A DNA stretch of 6,726 nucleotides, from positions 2,038 through 8,763 of the forward strand of contig DNMS01000339.1 in assembly GCA_003488105.1 (NCBI GenBank), in the 5' to 3' direction. Shown here piece after piece: positions 1 to 5,394 of the stretch. Source of the stretch: Rhodospirillaceae bacterium. Its GTDB lineage: Bacteria > Pseudomonadota > Alphaproteobacteria > Rhodospirillales_A > Casp-alpha2. The notes below the pieces were generated by a model, which did no database searches, was not told where the DNA came from, and was given only the letters and a program-made list of their open reading frames with translations. A program made the translations under genes and the position numbers. Each line of letters begins with the position of its first letter. Positions within the stretch are counted from its first letter, which is position 1.

Positions 1-151
1 TCCGACGTGTGCACGAACGCCGGCCCCCGACGGCGCTGCGGTTCCTTGGTTTCTTAGTATGTGGCGCGCCGACCCGACCGGAACAAGCCGGGTCCTGCGT
101 GCCAACCTTGGAAAGCTTCCCTGGGTTGCCCCTCGGGAATTATTCCTCGGC
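1..151. other. Gene-free stretch downstream of rplS
   Basis: No credible reading frame or RNA gene is seen in these bases. Weak dyads are present: CGCCG (18-22) with CGGCG (31-35); GACCCG (71-76) with CGGGTC (89-94); and CAACC (103-107) with GGTTG (124-128), the last enclosing GGAA/TTCC. None is followed by a T-tract on the minus strand, so an intrinsic terminator for the leftward operon cannot be claimed. The next gene probably starts beyond the window edge. Confidence 0.4.
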
Positions 152-628
152 CTAGGCTTCCTGTTCGGCGGACTTTTTCTTGCCGCCTTTTTTGTTCGAC
201 GCTTCGTCGCGGTTGGCCTTGGCTTCGCGCGCGGCCTTCTTTTCTTCCTGCGACACCTTGCCCGAGAACCCGTCGGTCTTTTCCGCGATACGCGCGGCCT
301 TACCGGTCAGGCCCCTGAGATAGTACAGCTTGGCCCGGCGGACGTCACCACGGCGCACGACCTCGACCGAGTCGACGTTCGGGGAATACACCGGGAACAC
401 GCGTTCCACACCTTCGCCGTAGCTCAGCTTGCGCACGGTGAAGGCCGAATTGACGCCGGCGTTCTTGCGCGCGATGCACACGCCTTCGAAAGCCTGCAGA
501 CGGGTCCGCTCGCCTTCGACGACGCGGACGTTGACGCGGATCGTATCGCCCGGGGCGAACTTCGGCATCTCCTTGTCGCCGGTCAGGCGGGCAATCTGTT
601 CCTGATCCAGTTGTTCAATCATATTCAT
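152..628 (-). CDS. rplS: 50S ribosomal protein L19
   Basis: L19 sits at the interface of the two ribosomal subunits and helps form an intersubunit bridge. The 158-aa product matches the family along its first ~115 residues: an N-terminal helix ([13 protein letters not shown]), [20 protein letters not shown] (about 25-44), [14 protein letters not shown] (45-58), [21 protein letters not shown] (about 63-83) and the basic [23 protein letters not shown] (about 92-114). Residues ~118-158 form a Lys/Glu/Ala-rich tail, making the protein longer than the ~115 aa of E. coli L19; such tails are common in alphaproteobacteria. The first ATG is chosen because a strong Shine-Dalgarno sequence lies 8 bases upstream; a second ATG two codons later is less well placed. 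It is the last gene of the ffh-rpsP-rimM-trmD-rplS block, 45 bases after trmD. It ends in TAG, and no clear terminator follows within the window. Confidence 0.97.
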   Translation of the reverse strand: MNMIEQLDQEQIARLTGDKEMPKFAPGDTIRVNVRVVEGERTRLQAFEGVCIARKNAGVNSAFTVRKLSYGEGVERVFPVYSPNVDSVEVVRRGDVRRAKLYYLRGLTGKAARIAEKTDGFSGKVSQEEKKAAREAKANRDEASNKKGGKKKSAEQEA

Positions 629-636
629 GGTTCAAA

Positions 637-645
637 CCTTTCCTT
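637..645 (-). promoter_or_regulatory. Ribosome binding site of rplS
   Basis: The minus strand reads AAGGAAAGG, 8 bases before the ATG at 628. This purine run is the best Shine-Dalgarno match in the leftward operon. It fixes the start of rplS and fits the high expression expected of a ribosomal protein. Confidence 0.6.
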
Positions 646-673
646 ACAAACGCTCTGCCGTCGCCGGCAATTC

Positions 674-1372
674 CTAGGTCCGCTCGTGCGCCGCCCAAAG
701 ATCGGGCCGCCGGTCGCGGGTGATTTCCTCCGCCTGGCGCTGGCGCCAGGTTGCTATTTTCTCGTGGTGCCCGGAAACCAGAACCTCCGGCACCTTGCGG
801 CCCTGCCATTCCTGGGGCCGCGTATAGTGGGGATACTCCAGCAATCCCCGCTCGAAACTCTCTTCCTCCAGCGATGCGTCCTTGCCCATCACGCCCGGCA
901 ATAGACGAAGGCAGGCATCCAACACCACCAGGGCCGCCGGCTCGCCCCCCGACAGGACGAAATCGCCGAGCGATATCTCTTCTGCGTCCTGGGCTTCCAG
1001 CACGCGTTGGTCGACGCCCTCGAACCGACCACACAGCAGGATCATCCCAGGCCCCGCCGCCAATTCCGCCACCCGTTTCTGGCCCAATGGCCGGCCCCGG
1101 GGGGTCAGGTAGATGAACGGCAGATCCCGGGCGCCGTCCCGGGCGCTCCGGATGGCGCCATCGACCACGTCGGGCCGCATCACCATGCCGGGGCCGCCGC
1201 CAAAGGGGGCATCGTCCACGGAGCGGTGTTTATCGCTTGCAAAGTCGCGAATGTCCACCGTTTCCAGGGCCCAGATGCCCTTTTCAAGCGCCGTTCCGGC
1301 AAGCGAGCAGCCAAGCGGTCCCGGGAACATTTCCGGGAAGATCGTCAGTACCTTGGCCGTCCAACCGCTCAT
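674..1372 (-). CDS. trmD: tRNA (guanine-N1)-methyltransferase TrmD
   Basis: TrmD transfers a methyl group from S-adenosylmethionine to N1 of G37 in tRNAs with a G at position 36, preventing +1 frameshifting. The 232-aa protein has the SPOUT trefoil-knot pattern: IFPEMF (11-16), [15 protein letters not shown] (49-63), [11 protein letters not shown] (88-98), [13 protein letters not shown] (112-124), [13 protein letters not shown] (132-144), YPHYTRP (180-186) and [14 protein letters not shown] (197-210). The E. coli catalytic Asp169, in an EDSF motif, aligns with Glu171 here (EESF); I believe this is usual in alphaproteobacteria. The start is ambiguous: the rimM stop and this gene read GTGATG, giving either a GTG at 1375 (4-base overlap) or an ATG at 1372 (TGATG, 1-base overlap). 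I prefer the ATG because an AGGA lies 6 bases upstream of it. Translation is probably coupled to rimM. The C-terminal domain is slightly shorter than in E. coli. Confidence 0.96.
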   Translation of the reverse strand: MSGWTAKVLTIFPEMFPGPLGCSLAGTALEKGIWALETVDIRDFASDKHRSVDDAPFGGGPGMVMRPDVVDGAIRSARDGARDLPFIYLTPRGRPLGQKRVAELAAGPGMILLCGRFEGVDQRVLEAQDAEEISLGDFVLSGGEPAALVVLDACLRLLPGVMGKDASLEEESFERGLLEYPHYTRPQEWQGRKVPEVLVSGHHEKIATWRQRQAEEITRDRRPDLWAAHERT

Positions 1373-1926
1373 CACGCGTCCTGCCCGCCTTCATCCGGTC
1401 CGTTGTCGTCCAGCAGCCCGTCCGGCGGATCGACCACCAGCCGGCCGCCGTCGAGGTCCACCACCGGCACGATGGCCCGGGTGAAGGGCACCATGACCGT
1501 TCCGAAATCCCCGCCCGCGATCTCCAGCACGTCGCCGGCGCCGAAATCGAACACCTGGCGCACCGTGCCCAGATTGCCCTGGGGTGCTTCGACCGCCAAC
1601 CCGATCAGGTCCGAATAATAATATTCGTCCTCGTCGGGGGGCGGCAGCCGGTCGCGGTCCACGAAAAGACGCAGGCCCTTCAGCTTGTCCGCCGCCGTGC
1701 GGTCGCCGACACCTTCGGCACGGGCGATCAGAACGTCCTTGGTCTGGCCGGTCACGCGAAGGTCGATCCGGCGGCTGCCGGCTTCGTCCTCCAACGGGCC
1801 ATAGGCGGTGAGGTCTTCCGGGACCTGGGCGAAACTCTTGACCTTGAGGTCGCCCTTCAGGCCCCTGGCCCCGACGATGACGCCGAGACAGACCCGTTCC
1901 GGGGTTTTCCCTTCGCCGCCCGTCAT
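1372..1926 (-). CDS. rimM: 16S rRNA processing / ribosome maturation factor RimM
   Basis: RimM binds the 30S subunit and ribosomal protein S19 and assists maturation of the 30S head and 16S rRNA processing. The 184-aa protein has the two expected domains. An N-terminal RimM beta-barrel (about 12-93) starts with [25 protein letters not shown]-barrel domain (about 103-172) starts with the family hallmark YYYSDLIGL (102-110), followed by [12 protein letters not shown] and [14 protein letters not shown]. Residues ~173-184 are an acidic, Gly-rich end. The length is close to E. coli RimM (about 180 aa). The gene lies 38 bases after rpsP and overlaps the start of trmD, the classic order rpsP-rimM-trmD-rplS. 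An AGGGTGG stretch 8 bases before the ATG is a plausible Shine-Dalgarno sequence. Confidence 0.95.
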   Translation of the reverse strand: MTGGEGKTPERVCLGVIVGARGLKGDLKVKSFAQVPEDLTAYGPLEDEAGSRRIDLRVTGQTKDVLIARAEGVGDRTAADKLKGLRLFVDRDRLPPPDEDEYYYSDLIGLAVEAPQGNLGTVRQVFDFGAGDVLEIAGGDFGTVMVPFTRAIVPVVDLDGGRLVVDPPDGLLDDNGPDEGGQDA

Positions 1927-1964
1927 GGCCCGACCACCCTGACGCTCGTGTCGCGCTTCGCCGA

Positions 1965-2483
1965 CTACTCCTTCGTCTCCTCTTCCTGTGCCGCCGGGGC
2001 TTCTTCAGCCGGGGCCTCGACCGCGGCTTCTTCTGCCGGGGCTTCCGCCGCTTCTGCCGGGGCTTCCGCCGCTGCTTCTTCCGCCGGGGCTTCCGCTTCG
2101 GCCGGGGCCGCTGCGGCTTCGGCCGCGGCTTCTGCGGCTGCCTTCAACTTGTCTTCGCGTTCCTTCATGCGCTCGACCGTCTTGGCCTTGGGTGCTGCGC
2201 GCTTGGTCTGGTTTTCCGGGGTCGGACGCGCGTCGGTCAGGCCGGCGGCACCCAGGAAACGGTGCACGCGGTCGGTCGGCTGAGCGCCGACGCCGAGCCA
2301 ATGCTTGATGCGCTCTTCGTTCAGCTTCACCCGGTCGGGGCTGTCCTTGGGCAACATGGGGTTGTAGGAGCCCACGCGCTCGATGAACTTGCCGTCGCGC
2401 GCGCGGCGGCTGTCGGCGATGACGATCTGGTAGTAGGGGCGCTTCTTGGCGCCGCCCCGGGCGAGCCTGATTTTCACTGACAT
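1965..2483 (-). CDS. rpsP: 30S ribosomal protein S16 with long Ala/Glu-rich tail
   Basis: S16 is an assembly protein of the 30S body. The conserved core is residues 1-83: [42 protein letters not shown], and [23 protein letters not shown]. After a basic linker (about 90-113, with [17 protein letters not shown]), residues ~116-172 are almost only Ala, Glu and Pro, in repeats such as EAPAEEAA. Total length is 172 aa against about 82 in E. coli. Tails on S16 are known in alphaproteobacteria, but this one is long and strongly acidic. The gene lies between ffh and rimM, 84 and 38 bases away. AAGGA (2495-2499) lies 11 bases before the ATG, a rather long spacing. The stop is TAG. Confidence 0.96.
   Translation of the reverse strand: MSVKIRLARGGAKKRPYYQIVIADSRRARDGKFIERVGSYNPMLPKDSPDRVKLNEERIKHWLGVGAQPTDRVHRFLGAAGLTDARPTPENQTKRAAPKAKTVERMKEREDKLKAAAEAAAEAAAAPAEAEAPAEEAAAEAPAEAAEAPAEEAAVEAPAEEAPAAQEEETKE
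1968..2138 (-). repeat. In-frame low-complexity repeat coding the S16 acidic tail
   Basis: This part of rpsP codes for the Ala/Glu/Pro tail. On the plus strand, copies of GCCGGGGCTTC or a near variant begin at 1993, 2008, 2035, 2056, 2083 and 2101. Their spacings (15, 27, 21, 27 and 18) are all multiples of three, so the reading frame is kept. This pattern suggests growth by replication slippage or unequal exchange under frame selection. The peptide product is likely disordered and negatively charged. Confidence 0.8.
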
Positions 2484-2567
2484 GTTCTATTCAATCCTTG
2501 TCTGGTCTGATGTCTTGGAATGGGTTGATGTTCTGGTTGTCTTGATTGCGGGTTACGTGATGCCGGA
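2484..2567 (-). other. A/C-rich spacer between ffh and rpsP
   Basis: This is the longest gap inside the leftward operon. On the minus strand it is poor in G and rich in A and C, with recurring short words (AAGACA, ACATCA, CAGACAAGG) and no evident hairpin or T-tract. It therefore looks like an unstructured leader for rpsP rather than a terminator. I see no convincing promoter in it. Confidence 0.4.
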
Positions 2568-3941
2568 TTACCGGGGCATGCCGGGGGGCATCATGCCGGG
2601 CGGCATGCCGCCCATGAGACCCTTGAGGCCGCCCTTCTTGCCGACTTTCTTCATCATGTCGGCCATCTGGCGATGCTGTTTCAGAAGCCGGTTGACCTCG
2701 GGTACCGAAGTGCCGGAACCGGCGGCGATGCGCTTGCGGCGCGAGCCGTTGATTTCCTTGGGATTGCGCCGTTCCTTCGGCGTCATGGACAGGATGATGG
2801 CTTCCTGTCGGGCGATCATCTTGTCGTCCACGCCCCCTTGGTCGAAGGCGTTCTTGACCTTGGCCGCACCGGGCAGCATGCCCAGAATGCCGTCGAGAGA
2901 GCCCATCTTGCGCAGTTGCTTGAACTGCTCACCCATGTCTTCAAGGGTGAACTGGCCCTTCATCATCTTCTTGGCGAGCTTCTCGGCGTCTTCCTGCTCG
3001 ACCACCTGGGCGGCCTTTTCGACCAGGCCGACCACGTCGCCCATGCCGAGGATCGAGCCGGCGACGCGGTTGGCGTCGAAACCGTCGATGGCGTCGACGC
3101 CTTCGCCGGTCCCCATCAGCTTGATCGGCTTGCCGGTGACCTGGCGCATGGACAGGGCCGCGCCGCCGCGGCCGTCGCCGTCGACGCGGGTCAGCACGAT
3201 GCCGGTGATGCCGACCCGGTCGTTGAATTCCTTGGCCAGATTGACCGCGTCCTGGCCGGTCATGGCGTCGGCGACCAGGAGAATCTCGGACGGCCCGGCG
3301 GCCATGCGCACGTTAATGACCTCGGTCATCATTTCCTGGTCGAGCGCCAAGCGCCCGGCGGTGTCCAGGATGACCACGTCATAACCTTCGCGGCGGCCCG
3401 TTTCCATGGCTCGGTTGGCGATGGCGACCGGCTGTTCGCCCAGCACCGGGGTCATCACGGGCACGCCCGTCTGCTCGCCCAGAACCTGCAACTGCTGCTG
3501 GGCGGCCGGGCGGTAAACGTCAAGCGACGCCATCAGCACGCGCTTCTTTTCCCGCTCAACCAGGCGCTTGGCGATCTTGGCGCTGGTCGTCGTCTTACCC
3601 GACCCTTGCAGGCCGACCATCAGGATCGCCTGCGGCGGGTTGCCGTGGATGGCCAGGCCGGCGTCTTCGGGTTCGGCGGGGCTCAACATCCCGACCAGGG
3701 CGTCGTGGACGATCTTGACGACCATCTGGCCCGGCGTGACGGATCGCAGGACGTCCTGGCCGACAGCCTGTTCCTTGACGCCGTCGATGAAGTCCTTGAC
3801 CACGGGCAGGGCGACGTCGGCCTCCAGCAGGGCGACGCGGATTTCGCGCAGCGCTGCCTCGACGTCGGCTTCCTTCAAGGCGCCGCGCCGTTTCAGGCCG
3901 TCGAAAATGCCGGACAGGCGTTCGCTGAGAGACTCGAACAT
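2568..3941 (-). CDS. ffh: Signal recognition particle protein (SRP54 / Ffh GTPase)
   Basis: Ffh binds 4.5S RNA and signal sequences of nascent membrane proteins and delivers ribosomes to the FtsY receptor. The 457-aa protein has the N helical bundle (1-~95); the G domain (~100-298) with P-loop GLQGSGKTT (110-118), DVYRPAAQQQL (141-151), DTAGR (193-197), TRVDGDGRGG (251-260) and GTGEGVDAIDGFD (277-289); and the Met-rich M domain (~325-440) with GSGTSVPEVNRLLKQ (408-422), the RNA-binding segment. The G4 lysine of TKxD is Arg (252), which I believe is common in alphaproteobacteria. The protein ends in a Gly/Met/Pro-rich tail (444-457). Length is normal (E. coli 453). It heads the leftward operon. 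The start fits the universal MFESLSERL beginning; the Shine-Dalgarno is weak (AGG 7 bases upstream). Confidence 0.98.
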   Translation of the reverse strand: MFESLSERLSGIFDGLKRRGALKEADVEAALREIRVALLEADVALPVVKDFIDGVKEQAVGQDVLRSVTPGQMVVKIVHDALVGMLSPAEPEDAGLAIHGNPPQAILMVGLQGSGKTTTSAKIAKRLVEREKKRVLMASLDVYRPAAQQQLQVLGEQTGVPVMTPVLGEQPVAIANRAMETGRREGYDVVILDTAGRLALDQEMMTEVINVRMAAGPSEILLVADAMTGQDAVNLAKEFNDRVGITGIVLTRVDGDGRGGAALSMRQVTGKPIKLMGTGEGVDAIDGFDANRVAGSILGMGDVVGLVEKAAQVVEQEDAEKLAKKMMKGQFTLEDMGEQFKQLRKMGSLDGILGMLPGAAKVKNAFDQGGVDDKMIARQEAIILSMTPKERRNPKEINGSRRKRIAAGSGTSVPEVNRLLKQHRQMADMMKKVGKKGGLKGLMGGMPPGMMPPGMPR

Positions 3942-4005
3942 ATGCGCCTGATTACCCTTTTCGGTCCAAACTCAAAAACCCACATCAAATGCCCAACGGC
4001 AAACG

Positions 4006-4034
4006 CGCCAGTGCGCGAAACTCGCGGACTGGCG
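4006..4034. promoter_or_regulatory. Strong imperfect hairpin in the probable ffh leader
   Basis: The arms are CGCCAGT (4006-4012) and ACTGGCG (4028-4034), then a single G-G mismatch on the plus strand (4013/4027), then CGCGA (4014-4018) and TCGCG (4022-4026) around a three-base loop. This gives 12 paired bases in 29. It lies 65-93 bases upstream of the ffh start. Neither side has a run of T long enough for an intrinsic terminator (only TTT on the ffh side). It may be a structured 5' leader, an attenuator or a dyad operator; the function is unknown. Confidence 0.45.
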
Positions 4035-4146
4035 TCGCCCCTCGGGACGGAATGATCCGTACACCCAGTGGAATGTCGGCGCGCAATCTATGGACCACGG
4101 CCCCGGAAGTCAACCGCCGGCTGGTCCCGCCGCATATTTGAAAGGC

Positions 4147-4174
4147 TTGCGAATGCGGCAGCCCATGCTATAGG
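4147..4174 (+). promoter_or_regulatory. Candidate promoter for the XRE/iron-sulfur/dapF genes
   Basis: TTGCGA (4147-4152) and TATAGG (4169-4174), spaced by 16 bases, each match four of six positions of the sigma-70 consensus. The sequence just downstream is AT-rich (GAATAAAAATACTA). Transcription would start near 4181, leaving a leader of about 65 bases before the ATG at 4248. This is a by-eye match only. Confidence 0.35.
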
Positions 4175-4247
4175 AATAAAAATACTACGATCTATGCAAC
4201 CAAAAGTTTTAACCTGACTGGATACAGCGCGAATTTCTGGGCGGCAG

Positions 4248-4646
4248 ATGGCGACGGACGGTACGGACGACGGGAAACTGGCTTCACATATCGGCGCGCG
4301 GCTGCAGGCGCTTCGCGAACGGGTCGGTGTTTCCCGCGCCACCACCGCCCGTGCGCTCGGCCTTTCCGTGCAGGCCTATACCAACCGGGAAATCGGTTTG
4401 ACCGAGGTTAAGGCGAGCGAAATCCTCATTTTGTCGGGGGTGTTCGACTGCGATCCAGCCGACCTGTTCGACGGCGCGGTCCTCGCCGCCCCAGGGCCGG
4501 ACACCGGCGCGGGGGCGGCGAGGGCCTTCGCGGGTGAGGCCGAGGACTTCTTACGGCAGCTTGCGCGCATCCGCGACCCAAGCTTGCGCCGCAGCGTCAC
4601 CGAGGCGATCCGCGCCCTGGCGCGGGCGGCGGACGAAACCGCCTGA
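4248..4646 (+). CDS. XRE-family helix-turn-helix transcriptional regulator
   Basis: The 132-aa protein is a probable DNA-binding regulator. Residues ~15-76 fit a Cro/C1-type helix-turn-helix: IGARLQALRERVGVSRATTA, then LGLSVQAYTNREIG (38-50) where many relatives have an S..YE.G turn, then a closing hydrophobic helix ending CDPADLFDG (68-76). A Gly/Ala/Pro linker (~77-96) leads to a C-terminal amphipathic helix (~97-128) with LARIRDPSLRRSVTEAIRALA. A similar RI.DP.LRR.V motif ends many alphaproteobacterial XRE proteins and may mediate dimerisation. There is no sensor or metal-binding domain; Cys68 is the only cysteine. The start codon has only a weak GGGCGG Shine-Dalgarno. It lies first in the rightward run, 40 bases before the iron-sulfur gene, so it may regulate itself and that gene. 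Its targets are unknown. Confidence 0.85.
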   Translation: MATDGTDDGKLASHIGARLQALRERVGVSRATTARALGLSVQAYTNREIGLTEVKASEILILSGVFDCDPADLFDGAVLAAPGPDTGAGAARAFAGEAEDFLRQLARIRDPSLRRSVTEAIRALARAADETA

Positions 4647-4669
4647 TGTCTTGACCCCTGAACCTGCCG

Positions 4670-4674
4670 GGAGG
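4670..4674 (+). promoter_or_regulatory. Ribosome binding site deciding the iron-sulfur protein start
   Basis: GGAGG lies 12 bases before the ATG at 4687. The same frame stays open back to 4534, but that extension lies mostly inside the XRE gene. This Shine-Dalgarno, together with the sensible protein start MDLITVTRRIAATG, supports the shorter form. Confidence 0.5.
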
Positions 4675-4686
4675 ACAAACGCAGTC

Positions 4687-5346
4687 ATGGACCTGATCAC
4701 GGTAACACGCCGCATCGCCGCCACCGGCCTTGCCCTGCGGGGCGGGTTCCACCCGGCGGCGCAAGACGCCGTGCCGGGCGCGCCCCGGACCCTGATCCTG
4801 GTCGGCGACCAGGGTGGGCGTCTATGGCCCCATTTCAGGGCTAATCGCCGGGACGAGCCGGATCCTCTGGACGCCTGGACGGAACGGGTCCTGGCCCCGG
4901 CGGCGGCGGACCTGGATGCCCGCGTGGTCTATCCCTTCGGCGGCCCGCCCCATCACCCGTTTCAGCAATGGGCCATGCGCGCGGAGGGGTTGAAGCCGTC
5001 ACCCATCGGTCCGCTCACCCATCCCGAATTCGGGTTGTGGCACAGCTATCGGGGGGCGCTGCTGTTCGCCGGGATGATCGACCTGGGCCCGCCGCCGGCG
5101 GCCGCCCATCCCTGCGACGGCTGTGTCGACCGGCCCTGCTTGTCGGCCTGTCCCGTGAACGCCTTTGGGGACAAGGGCTTCGACCTTCCGGCCTGTCTGG
5201 GGCATCTGCGCGCGGCCGAAGGCGTGGAATGCATGACCGGCGGTTGCCTGGCGCGGCGCGCCTGTCCGGTCGGCGCGGGCCATGCTTACGGTCCCGAACA
5301 TCAGGCGTTTCTTGCCAATTCCTTCCTCACCGCCTTCGGCTCCTGA
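4687..5346 (+). CDS. Two-cluster iron-sulfur protein with MMACHC-like N-terminal region
   Basis: I recognise this as a ferredoxin-type protein of unassigned role. The C-terminal third holds eight cysteines, enough for two [4Fe-4S] clusters: C143-x2-C146-x4-C151-x3-C155-Pro, then C170, C182, C187 and C193-Pro. The first motif has four residues, not the usual two, between its second and third cysteines. The N-terminal region (1-~140) has a strand (RTLILVGD, 34-41), a helix with DPLDAWTERVLAP (59-71), VVYPFGGPPHHPFQQW (80-95) and THPEFGLWHSYRGALLF (111-127). The last resembles the HPRFGGWFAIRG segment of human MMACHC (CblC), with Arg122 in the place of glutathione-binding Arg161. QueG and reductive dehalogenases likewise join a related fold to two clusters. 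A corrinoid or flavin redox role is therefore inference. There is no signal peptide or membrane segment, so it is cytoplasmic. It lies between the XRE gene and dapF, 40 and 48 bases away. A plain electron carrier is the alternative. Confidence 0.88.
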   Translation: MDLITVTRRIAATGLALRGGFHPAAQDAVPGAPRTLILVGDQGGRLWPHFRANRRDEPDPLDAWTERVLAPAAADLDARVVYPFGGPPHHPFQQWAMRAEGLKPSPIGPLTHPEFGLWHSYRGALLFAGMIDLGPPPAAAHPCDGCVDRPCLSACPVNAFGDKGFDLPACLGHLRAAEGVECMTGGCLARRACPVGAGHAYGPEHQAFLANSFLTAFGS

Positions 5347-5368
5347 GGGCGAAGGTCATGGACTTCTC

Positions 5369-5381
5369 GGCCCGTCGGGCC
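5369..5381. other. Short GC palindrome before dapF
   Basis: GGCCCG-T-CGGGCC is a perfect 13-base odd palindrome between the iron-sulfur gene and dapF, 13 bases before the dapF ATG. As RNA it could fold with a three-base loop, but no T-run follows, so it is not a terminator. It could limit ribosome access to dapF, or be chance in GC-rich DNA. Confidence 0.3.
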
Positions 5382-5394
5382 TATGTAGCCATCC

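Larger units (their letters stand above)
3942..4247. promoter_or_regulatory. Divergent intergenic region between ffh and the XRE gene
   Basis: These 306 bases carry no credible gene, tRNA or 4.5S RNA. Divergent genes start at both edges, so promoters for both operons are expected here. The ffh side holds the hairpin at 4006-4034. The rightward side is clearly richer in A and T (about 4165-4212) than the rest of the window and holds the promoter candidate at 4147-4174. It also has a short odd palindrome, AAAAGTTTT (4202-4210), that could be an operator. I could not identify a convincing -35/-10 pair facing ffh. Confidence 0.5.

Noticed and set aside
18..128. Intrinsic terminator after rplS
   Set aside because: Several short dyads exist, but none has a following T-run on the minus strand and their stems are only 5-6 bases before interruption.
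1968..2138. CRISPR or tandem-repeat array
   Set aside because: The repeated words are inside the rpsP reading frame, unevenly spaced by multiples of three, and encode the Ala/Glu/Pro tail.
1237..2283. Plus-strand open frame with Ala/Ser-rich repeats opposite rimM and rpsP
   Set aside because: The repeat region is the complement of the S16 acidic tail; both real genes lie on the minus strand.
2673..4055. Long plus-strand open frame opposite ffh
   Set aside because: It is a shadow of the ffh codons in GC-rich DNA, with His/Asp/Gly-rich nonsense composition; ffh on the minus strand is certain.
3942..4247. A 4.5S SRP RNA gene beside ffh
   Set aside because: I looked for the conserved GGUCAGG / CCGGAAGG / AGCAGCC elements on both strands and did not find them.
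4534..4686. N-terminal extension of the iron-sulfur protein (frame open from 4534)
   Set aside because: It lies mostly inside the XRE gene in another frame, has no homology-like pattern, and a GGAGG site supports the ATG at 4687.
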